Of a stretch of DNA of 47,659 nucleotides, positions 26,451 through 32,197 are shown in pieces (the stretch's first letter is position 1; each line of letters starts with the position of its first letter). Position numbers and translations under genes: made by a program. Source of the DNA: Natronomonas aquatica (GTDB taxonomy: Archaea > Halobacteriota > Halobacteria > Halobacteriales > Haloarculaceae); NCBI RefSeq assembly GCF_024449025.1, contig NZ_JAHLKM010000005.1, positions 1-47,659 on the forward strand, in the 5' to 3' direction. A model generated the notes under the pieces. The model searched no databases. It had not been told where the DNA came from and saw only the letters and a program-made list of their open reading frames with translations.

Positions 26451-27587
26451 ATGGAGATCGAAACGATAGAAGCGGTACCGCTCCGGCGCGAGCTGGACGG
26501 GACGTTCGCGAACGCACAGAAGTGGATCGACAGCAGAGAGTACTGTCTCGTCAGGATCGAGACCGTCGACGGAACCGTCGGCTGGGGGGAGTGTTGGGGC
26601 CCCGTCGCCGGCAACCGGGAGCTCATCGAGGAGTACGTCGCCCCGTGGCTGACCGGCCAGCGCGTCGACGACGTAGAGCGGATCCACGACGAACTCGTCT
26701 TCAAGCTCAGGTCGTCGTATCACTCGTTCGTCCCGGTGAGTGTCGTCAGCGGTATCGACATCGCACTCTGGGACGCCTACGGGAAGTCCGTCGACCGGTC
26801 GGTGTCCCGACTCCTGGGCGGGCGGTACCGCGAGGAGGTCCGGGCGTACGCGACCGGACACTTCTTCAGGGACGTCGAGGAGTTCGAGACGTTACAGTCG
26901 ATCATCGCCGACGAGGCCCGCGGCCACGTCGACGCCGGGTTCACCGCACTCAAACAGAAGATCGGCCTGTCCGGACACTTCCCGTGGGGCCCCGAAGAGG
27001 ACATCGAACTCGTCCGGACGGTGCGTGAGGCGGTCGGCGACGAGATCGATCTGATGGTCGATGCGAACCACGCCTACGATATAGCCACCGCGAAACGGGT
27101 CGCATGCGGGATCGAAGACCTCGACGTCCGGTTCTTCGAGGAACCGGTCCGCCCCGAGATCGCGTACTACTCGCGGCTCAAAGAGGACGTGACCGTCCCG
27201 ATCGCGGGCGGGGAGTCGTGGGCGTTCCAACACGAGTTCAACCGGGTGCTCTCGGAGAACGCGGCCGATTACGTCCAGCCCGACGTGACCAGCGCGGGCG
27301 GGATCACCTCGACCGAACGGGTCGCAACGCTCGCCGACAGCGAGAACGTCCAGTGTCTGCCCCACGTGTTCGGGAGTGCGATCGCGCTCGCCGCCAGCCT
27401 CCAGGTCATCGCGACGATCCCCGGCGAGCCGATGTTAGAGTTCGATAGAACCCCGAACCCGATCCGTGAGGACCTCGCGGCGGATCCGATAACCAACGAC
27501 GGCGACGTCGTCCGAATCCGCGACAGACCGGGGCTGGGGATCGAGATCGACGAAGCGGTCCTCGAATCGTTCCGCGCGGACGGGTGA
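26451..27587 (+). CDS. Mandelate racemase/muconate-lactonizing enzyme family protein
   Basis: A 378-residue enolase-superfamily enzyme. The general bases and metal ligands are visible: Lys168-x-Lys170 (KQK), Asp204 (DAN), Glu230 (FEEP), Glu255 (GGES) and His305 (PHVFG). These are the MR-subgroup set, with the second-strand KxK and a His, and so can abstract a proton alpha to a carboxylate. Sugar-acid dehydratases such as galactonate, gluconate or xylonate dehydratase are the usual haloarchaeal roles, but no sugar genes are adjacent, so I give no substrate. It ends 28 bases before the convergent thioesterase. Confidence 0.88.
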   Translation: MEIETIEAVPLRRELDGTFANAQKWIDSREYCLVRIETVDGTVGWGECWGPVAGNRELIEEYVAPWLTGQRVDDVERIHDELVFKLRSSYHSFVPVSVVSGIDIALWDAYGKSVDRSVSRLLGGRYREEVRAYATGHFFRDVEEFETLQSIIADEARGHVDAGFTALKQKIGLSGHFPWGPEEDIELVRTVREAVGDEIDLMVDANHAYDIATAKRVACGIEDLDVRFFEEPVRPEIAYYSRLKEDVTVPIAGGESWAFQHEFNRVLSENAADYVQPDVTSAGGITSTERVATLADSENVQCLPHVFGSAIALAASLQVIATIPGEPMLEFDRTPNPIREDLAADPITNDGDVVRIRDRPGLGIEIDEAVLESFRADG

Positions 27588-27615
27588 ACGGCAAACGGCG
27601 GTTCCGGCCGGGGGT

Positions 27616-28146
27616 TTACTCCCTTTCCGTTCCAGTTCCAGTTCCAGTTCTCGTTTCCGTTTCTTTTTCGGCTTCAGATTCAGCTTCCCCTTCCGCTTCC
27701 GTTTCCGTTCCCGTTTCGGCGTTCGCTTCAGTGTCCTCCGGTTCGAGGAACAGCGCGACGCGGCCGACGGCGATCTCTTTCGGCCCGTCGGGCGTCTCGG
27801 CGGTCACCTCGATCGAAACGACTCCACGGGTCCGCCCCGACCGGACGACCGTCGCCTCGGCGGTCAGATCCGCGGTCGCGGGGCGCAGGTAGCTCACGTT
27901 GAGTTCCGTCGTGGCGTGGGTCTGTGTTCTGGGAGCCTCGAGTGTCGTCCGGATCGCGGCCCCGGCAGCGTGATCGATCAGCGTGGCGACGACCCCACCC
28001 TGGATGACGCCCGAGCCGGGGTTGGTAAGGGAATCCTCGTGTGGCAACGAGAGCCGGACGTATCCCTCCCGCTGTGCTTCGATCGCGATGCCGAGATCCT
28101 GCAGGTGGTCGTGGTTCCCGAGGAACCACTCGTTCGCGTCGGTCAC
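27616..28146 (-). CDS. PaaI-family hotdog thioesterase with repeat tail
   Basis: A 176-residue hotdog-fold thioesterase: HLQDLGIAIEAQREGYVRL, NPGSGVIQGGVVATLIDHAAGAA (the catalytic loop with Asp in the GGVVATLIDHA helix) and TELNVSYLRPA. The start is a GTG at 28146, supported by a TATA-like CAAATACT about 26 bases upstream. After the domain is a tail of about 38 residues made of Thr-Glu, Ala-Glu and Thr-Gly repeats, encoded by tandem hexamers; it is probably unstructured and may vary between strains. It diverges from an enoyl-CoA hydratase, a fitting neighbour for acyl-CoA turnover. Confidence 0.85.
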   Translation of the reverse strand: MTDANEWFLGNHDHLQDLGIAIEAQREGYVRLSLPHEDSLTNPGSGVIQGGVVATLIDHAAGAAIRTTLEAPRTQTHATTELNVSYLRPATADLTAEATVVRSGRTRGVVSIEVTAETPDGPKEIAVGRVALFLEPEDTEANAETGTETEAEGEAESEAEKETETRTGTGTGTERE

Positions 28147-28168
28147 GGCGTCCCGTTCCGGGGGCGAG

Positions 28169-28174
28169 TATTTG
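28169..28174. promoter_or_regulatory. Shared divergent promoter core
   Basis: TATTTG lies about 26 bases from the GTG of the thioesterase on the minus strand and about 29 bases from an in-frame GTG (28201) of the enoyl-CoA hydratase on the plus strand. One AT core may serve both directions. Confidence 0.35.
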
Positions 28175-28224
28175 TGTGCCTCGGTCGGCGGAACACAGAA
28201 GTGGCCGCCAGCGAAACGCCGCAC

Positions 28225-28989
28225 ATGGCATCCGACGGCGTCCTCGTCGACCGCGCGGACGGTCGCATCGACATCACGCTGAACCGTCCGGAGAAATCGA
28301 ACGCGCTGACGGGCGAGATGTTCCTCCGGATCGGGGAGATCTGCGAGGAGGCGGCCGAGGAGGACGCATCGGTCGTCACGATCCGGGGCGCCGACGGGAC
28401 CTTCTCGGCCGGCGTGGACATGTCCGCCGTCCCGGAGTGGGGTGAGATGGACCCCCTCGAAGTTCGCGATCTGCTCGAACCGGTCCACGGGTCGATCCGG
28501 GCCATCGAGTCGCTCGACGTGCCGGTCGTCGCGGCGCTCGAGGGTCACGTCCTCGGCGGGGGGCTCGAACTCGCCGTCGCCTGTGACATCCGGATCGCCG
28601 ACACCACCGCGCGCTTCGGGCTGCCCGAATCGACGATGGGGCTGGCGATGGATCTCGGCGGCGCACAGAAGCTGCCGGGGCTGATCGGCGAGGGGATGAC
28701 GAAGTACCTCATCATGACCGGCGAGCCGATCGACGCCGAACGCGCCCACGAGATCGGGCTGATCGAGGAGCGTCACGACCCCGGCGTGTTCGACGACGCC
28801 CTCGGGGAACTCCTGACGACGCTCGCGGCGAAACCGACCTACGTCCACGGGATGGCGAAACGGCAGGTCCACTCGGTCCGCCCGCCGGACCTCGAGGAGT
28901 CGATGCGGCGCGGCATCTATCACGCGATCGCGGCCTACAACGAACCCGAGACACAGCGGCGGGTCGAGGAGTTCTTCGACGGGGAGTAA
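28225..28989 (+). CDS. Enoyl-CoA hydratase/isomerase family protein
   Basis: A 254-residue crotonase-fold protein. ITLNRPEKSNALT is the N-terminal signature, RGADGTFSAGVDM and EGHVLGGGLELAVACD form the oxyanion hole, and FGLPESTMGLAMDLGG holds one of the usual catalytic glutamates. Beta-oxidation hydratase or isomerase is the likely role. ATG 28225 starts near the domain; an in-frame GTG at 28201 fits the promoter better and adds eight residues. It diverges from the thioesterase. The following 446 bases carry no intact gene. Confidence 0.87.
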   Translation: MASDGVLVDRADGRIDITLNRPEKSNALTGEMFLRIGEICEEAAEEDASVVTIRGADGTFSAGVDMSAVPEWGEMDPLEVRDLLEPVHGSIRAIESLDVPVVAALEGHVLGGGLELAVACDIRIADTTARFGLPESTMGLAMDLGGAQKLPGLIGEGMTKYLIMTGEPIDAERAHEIGLIEERHDPGVFDDALGELLTTLAAKPTYVHGMAKRQVHSVRPPDLEESMRRGIYHAIAAYNEPETQRRVEEFFDGE

Positions 28990-29004
28990 TGCGTCCGATC
29001 GATC

Positions 29005-29039
29005 GTGAAGTACCTCGGGGTCAAGCCCCGAGGCTTCAC
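29005..29039. repeat. Extended hairpin, left end of relic element
   Basis: GTGAAG-TA-CCTCGGGG-TCAAG-CCCCGAGG-CTTCAC: outer 6-base and inner 8-base paired arms with a TA bulge and a 5-base loop. Confidence 0.85.
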
Positions 29040-29231
29040 CGTCTTGGGCCAGCACCGCACCCGCAGGCGAATTTAATTCCTCCCGACCTTCTCCGTGAGG
29101 AGTCGGCTGGAATTAACACCCGAACACGCCGATGTGTCCGTGGGAGTCGGCGGCTTCACTCCGCCCGTTGAAACCCCCGTCGCACCACCATAGTGGCGGG
29201 TTTTGAGAGGGGCCACATTTCCAAACTGTCA

Positions 29232-29293
29232 AACGACCAGCGAAGGAAATGAGGTCTTCATTTCCATACTTTGAGGGGTTATTTCTGGTCGTT
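29232..29293. repeat. Nested two-tier inverted repeat
   Basis: AACGACCAG (29232-29240) pairs with CTGGTCGTT (29285-29293). Inside them GGAAATGA (29245-29252) pairs with TCATTTCC (29258-29265) around a GGTCT loop. The arrangement could fold as RNA on either strand or extrude as DNA. It lies in the middle of the relic element. Confidence 0.7.
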
Positions 29294-29350
29294 GTCACCG
29301 TGTTAACGCTAGAAATACATAAATTTGTGGCATATAGTGACGGCATTCAC

Positions 29351-29371
29351 CCTCGGGGGCAAGCCCCGAGG
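29351..29371. repeat. Hairpin, right end of relic element
   Basis: CCTCGGGG-GCAAG-CCCCGAGG repeats the 8-base stem of the hairpin at 29013-29033 with a one-base change in the loop. Confidence 0.8.
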
Positions 29372-29435
29372 CACTCTGCCTGTTAATCTGTAGATGGGAG
29401 TCGCCCGCCACGCCGATCGAACGAACGCGGCCGGG

Positions 29436-29697
29436 CTACAATCGCCGTCGGGCGAAAAGCGCCGCCGCCAGCAGCGCGACGAGCGCGATCACGGCCCCGA
29501 ACCCGTCCAGATCCTCGGCGTCGCCGGACTGTGCTTGCGGTTCGGGATCGTCGTCGGCCGATCCGGATCCGGAACCTCGATTTGGGTGACCGAAATCGAG
29601 CGACCGGGCGAGGAGCCGGTCGCCGAAGGCTCCGAGTTGTAGTCGGCGACGGTCACCTCGCCGTCGACGTTGGTGTCGTTTGTCACCTCTTTTTTCA
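29436..29697 (-). pseudogene. PGF-CTERM surface protein, C-terminal relic
   Basis: Reading leftward, a frame from about 29697 gives KKEVTNDTNVDGEVTVADYN, then SEPSATGSSPGRSISVTQIE. About two-thirds through it must shift frame to reach EPQAQSGDAEDLDGFG followed by a hydrophobic helix (VIALVALLAAALF), RRR and a stop at 29436-29438. That ending is a PGF-CTERM-type sorting signal: an acidic linker, a short Gly/Phe motif, a membrane helix and basic residues. It is the archaeosortase A target in cell-surface glycoproteins. No N-terminal part, signal peptide or promoter remains, and the frame is broken near 29555-29575, so this is a decayed fragment beside the relic element. Confidence 0.7.
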
Positions 29698-29743
29698 CAC
29701 CGGCCCCAGTGTGTGAGCTATCGGTATGGTTCCGTACTGGTCG

Positions 29744-29753
29744 CTTATTATTG
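29744..29753 (+). promoter_or_regulatory. Putative promoter of GTGCAC-flanked regulator
   Basis: CTTATTATTG predicts a start near 29775, just at the dyad 29776-29790, leaving a leader of about 60 bases before ATG 29835. A repressor on the dyad would block initiation. Confidence 0.4.
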
Positions 29754-29775
29754 ACGATACTACGGTCCGGGAAAC

Positions 29776-29790
29776 GTGCACGGTGTGCAC
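29776..29790. promoter_or_regulatory. GTGCAC-N3-GTGCAC dyad upstream of regulator
   Basis: GTGCACGGTGTGCAC is an inverted repeat of two self-palindromic hexamers. It lies 45 bases before the regulator start. A second copy with a different 3-base spacer follows the gene. Confidence 0.65.
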
Positions 29791-29834
29791 AACCTCTATC
29801 AGTCGCGCAGACGCACGCTCAATAACGAACAGAG

Positions 29835-30665
29835 ATGAATGAACAGGGCACGCCGAGGGTGCGAGGCGACGAAGGAACCGATCCACTCGGTCAGATCCGC
29901 TTTCTGGCACGTGCCGAGTCACGTGTCCGCATCGTAGAGCTGCTCTCGGAATCGGAAGCGATGACACAGCGAGAACTCCGAACGCAACTCGACGCCTCCC
30001 GGACGACGGTTGCGCGGTCGCTTCGATCGCTCGAAGAGCGGGGATGGGTCACGAACGACGACGGCTATCGGCTCACTCGCCTCGGAGCCGCGATCGGCAG
30101 CGAGTTCTCCGGGTTGCTCGATACGGTCCGACAGGTCGAGGAGCTATCCGAGTTCTTGCGGTGGTTTCCGACCGACGAGTTCGCGCCCGACTTTCTGGAC
30201 GTAGACGATGCAGCGGTGATATCGGCAAGCGAGGGGGATCCCTACGCCCCGGCGCGAAAACAGACCGATATTCTCCGGACAGCGGACCGGGTTCGGATGC
30301 TTCTTCCGTCGGTCGATCTGGAAGGAACTAAAACGATCGCAGAGCAGGTCACCGAACACGGACTCGAAGCGGAGACGATCGTCGCTTCGGGTCTCGAAGG
30401 GACGCTCGAATCGGCGGATTTCGCTCCACTGTTGCGGGAGAAGATCGAAACGGGGCGCTCGACGGTGCTGGTGTCCCAAGCGGAACTCCCGTTCTATCTG
30501 GGGCTGGCCGACGACGGACGCGTCCAGATCGGCGTCGAGGACGACGAGGGGTTCCCGCGGGCACTGCTGGAAACGACCGACGACGGCGTCCGGGATTGGG
30601 CGGACGGTCTCTATCGGGAGTACCGGGAGCAGGCTCGACACAAACCGGCCGAGGAGTTCCGGTAG
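29835..30665 (+). CDS. Winged-helix regulator with FilR1-like effector domain
   Basis: A 276-residue haloarchaeal regulator. A winged helix-turn-helix at about 20-85 (SRVRIVELLSESEAMTQRELR...TTVARSLRSLEERGWV) is followed by a domain of about 170 residues. That domain contains DILRTADRVRMLLPSVD, ETIVASGLEGTLES and FYLGLADDGRVQIGVEDDEG, the pattern of the FilR1-type C-terminal domain of archaeal regulators. The effector is unknown. The gene is bracketed by two GTGCAC dyads, which suggests that it binds them: one would control its own promoter, the other the transcription unit to its right. It sits between a decayed surface-protein gene and an amino-acid dehydrogenase gene. Confidence 0.82.
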   Translation: MNEQGTPRVRGDEGTDPLGQIRFLARAESRVRIVELLSESEAMTQRELRTQLDASRTTVARSLRSLEERGWVTNDDGYRLTRLGAAIGSEFSGLLDTVRQVEELSEFLRWFPTDEFAPDFLDVDDAAVISASEGDPYAPARKQTDILRTADRVRMLLPSVDLEGTKTIAEQVTEHGLEAETIVASGLEGTLESADFAPLLREKIETGRSTVLVSQAELPFYLGLADDGRVQIGVEDDEGFPRALLETTDDGVRDWADGLYREYREQARHKPAEEFR

Positions 30666-30675
30666 CGCCGGGTGC

Positions 30676-30692
30676 TGTGCACGCCGTGCACA
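30676..30692. promoter_or_regulatory. Second GTGCAC-N3-GTGCAC dyad
   Basis: TGTGCACGCCGTGCACA lies 11 bases after the regulator stop and just before a TATA element (30710-30715). The two hexamers match those at 29776-29790; only the 3-base spacer differs. Confidence 0.65.
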
Positions 30693-30709
30693 GTTCCCGC
30701 GAGGTACGA

Positions 30710-30715
30710 TTATAC
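30710..30715 (+). promoter_or_regulatory. TATA element downstream of second dyad
   Basis: TTATAC is about 26 bases before an ATG at 30738, the spacing of a leaderless promoter. Confidence 0.4.
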
Positions 30716-30737
30716 CAACGATCCCCGAAACGATCAG

Positions 30738-30839
30738 ATGGGGGTGGGCGGGGTGGGATTCAGCCCTGTGGTCCGTCTCGGAGCGGTCCTAACGGTCGGT
30801 CGAGTACGGGCAGCCTCTCGATCGACCCGATGGGAATAA
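30738..30839 (+). CDS. Candidate 33-residue leaderless ORF
   Basis: The ORF reads MGVGGVGFSPVVRLGAVLTV, then GRVRAASRSTRWE and a stop at 30837-30839. It has a hydrophobic middle and a basic tail, so a small membrane peptide is possible. Its only support is position: dyad, TATA box and ATG with leaderless spacing. Its end overlaps the TATA box of the next gene. It may instead be an untranslated leader. Confidence 0.25.
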   Translation: MGVGGVGFSPVVRLGAVLTVGRVRAASRSTRWE

Positions 30840-30842
30840 ATA
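30836..30842 (+). promoter_or_regulatory. TATA box of ornithine cyclodeaminase-family gene
   Basis: ATAAATA, centred 25 bases before ATG 30864, predicts a leaderless mRNA. Confidence 0.65.
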
Positions 30843-30863
30843 GCGCTCGTGTCAGGTTTCTGT

Positions 30864-31859
30864 ATGGAGACGCTTCTTTTAGACCCTACAGACGTCGACG
30901 ACAACGCCGAGATGGCGGAAGTCATCCTCGCCGTCGAGGAGGCGTTCGCGGCCTACGAGGCCGAAAACGTCCGGATGCCTGCCAAGTCCTACGTCGAGTT
31001 GCCGGAGCATGGCGGCGACTTCCGGTCGATGCCCGCCTACATGGATGCAGGCGAGTGGGACGGCGCCGGGATCAAGTGGGTCAACGTCCACCCGGGGAAC
31101 CCCGACGATCACGACCTCCCGACGGTGATCGGGACGATGATCTACTCGGACCCGGCGACCGGCTTCCCGCTTTCGCTTTTGGACGGGACGACGCTCACCC
31201 GGAAACGGACCGGCGCGGCCGCCGCCGTGGCGACGGATCACCTCGCCGTCGCCGACGCGGCGTCGCTCGGGATCGTCGGTGCGGGCGTCCAATCGTACAC
31301 CCAACTGGAGGCGATCAGCACCGTCAGAGGTATTGAGGAGGTAATCGTCGCCGACACCCGAGAGGCGGCCGTCGAGGCGTTCATCGAGACCTTCGGGGAC
31401 GCCTTCGACGTCCGCGGCGGTTCGATCGCCGAGGCGGCCTCGTGTGACGTCCTCTCGACGGTCACGCCCGTCGAGGATCCGATCGTGAGCGCCGACGACG
31501 TCGGCGACCACACCCACGTCAACGCGATGGGCGCCGACGCGCCGGGAAAGAACGAACTCGCCGACGACGTCCTCACGGCGGCAAAGCTCGTCATCGACGA
31601 CTACGAGCAGTGTACCCACTCGGGGGAGATCAACGTCCCCTGGAGCGAAGGGATCCTCGGGGACCAAGACATCTACGCCGAACTGGGCGAGATCGTCGCC
31701 GGGAAGCGTCCGGGACGGACGGCCGAGGACGGCGTCACCGTCTTCGATTCGACGGGGCTGGCGATCCAGGACGTGGCGGCCGCCCACGCCGTCTACGAGC
31801 GGGCGACGGCGAACGACAGCGGGACCGCCTTCGAACTCGTCGACACACAGGTTCGGTAA
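30864..31859 (+). CDS. Ornithine cyclodeaminase/alanine dehydrogenase family protein
   Basis: A 331-residue mu-crystallin-fold dehydrogenase. AGIKWVNVHPGNP carries the substrate-binding lysine, GTTLTRKRTGAAAAVATDHLA is the NAD-proximal loop, GIVGAGVQS is the Rossmann glycine motif, and VFDSTGLAIQDVAAA holds the catalytic aspartate region. Archaeal members include alanine dehydrogenase (pyruvate plus ammonia to alanine) and ornithine cyclodeaminase; the sequence alone does not decide. ATG 30864 fits the TATA box. The GTGCAC dyad 170 bases upstream suggests control by the neighbouring regulator, possibly in response to an amino acid. Confidence 0.85.
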   Translation: METLLLDPTDVDDNAEMAEVILAVEEAFAAYEAENVRMPAKSYVELPEHGGDFRSMPAYMDAGEWDGAGIKWVNVHPGNPDDHDLPTVIGTMIYSDPATGFPLSLLDGTTLTRKRTGAAAAVATDHLAVADAASLGIVGAGVQSYTQLEAISTVRGIEEVIVADTREAAVEAFIETFGDAFDVRGGSIAEAASCDVLSTVTPVEDPIVSADDVGDHTHVNAMGADAPGKNELADDVLTAAKLVIDDYEQCTHSGEINVPWSEGILGDQDIYAELGEIVAGKRPGRTAEDGVTVFDSTGLAIQDVAAAHAVYERATANDSGTAFELVDTQVR

Positions 31860-31868
31860 GCGGCCGAG

Positions 31869-32075
31869 CTATTCCCAGGAGACGCGCTTTCGGACGCCCG
31901 TAATCGTCCGTGAGATGTACCAGCCGACCGCCAGAAACGGCACCAGCGGGAGCGCAACCAGGAGTAGGACGGCCGCCACCGCGATCTTCGGGTTCGCGAG
32001 CTCCGTCGAGCCGTCGGACTCGCGTACCGACCGTACGACGCCGTCCAGCCGTCCGGATGTCGTCTCTTCGGGCAT
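31869..32075 (-). CDS. Small single-helix membrane protein
   Basis: A 68-residue protein. Polar residues 1-30 precede a hydrophobic helix (VAAVLLLVALPLVPFLAVGW) and a basic end (ISRTITGVRKRVSWE). One membrane pass with the C-terminus probably cytosolic is the only feature. Similar single-helix proteins are common and uncharacterised in haloarchaea. It converges on the dehydrogenase gene (9-base gap) and diverges from leuS. Confidence 0.55.
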   Translation of the reverse strand: MPEETTSGRLDGVVRSVRESDGSTELANPKIAVAAVLLLVALPLVPFLAVGWYISRTITGVRKRVSWE

Positions 32076-32152
32076 ACGTCATCTTGGCGCCCCACTGGCA
32101 TGAGCCTTGGCCCCCAGTCCCATCCCGTGGGAACGCCGACGCGCGGATAGAA

Positions 32153-32160
32153 AGTTTAAG
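32153..32160 (+). promoter_or_regulatory. TATA box of leuS
   Basis: AGTTTAAG is about 40 bases before ATG 32198, giving a leader of roughly 12-15 bases. Confidence 0.5.
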
Positions 32161-32197
32161 GGCCGAACCGTCGGAACGTACGCGTAACTTCCTCTCT

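Larger units (their letters stand above)
29005..29371. mobile_element. Decayed IS200/IS605-like palindromic element
   Basis: Two hairpins with the same stem, CCTCGGGG-N5-CCCCGAGG, lie at 29013-29033 and 29351-29371. The left one is extended by GTGAAG/CTTCAC arms (29005-29039). Subterminal hairpins of this kind mark the ends of IS200/IS605-family elements, which lack terminal inverted repeats. No intact tnpA or tnpB is present: on the minus strand near 29010-29090 a short frame reads VLAQDGEASGLDPEVLH, as may be left of a tnpB 3' end, but the reading is broken upstream. A non-autonomous derivative or a deletion relic is the best reading. The exact ends are uncertain. Confidence 0.5.
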
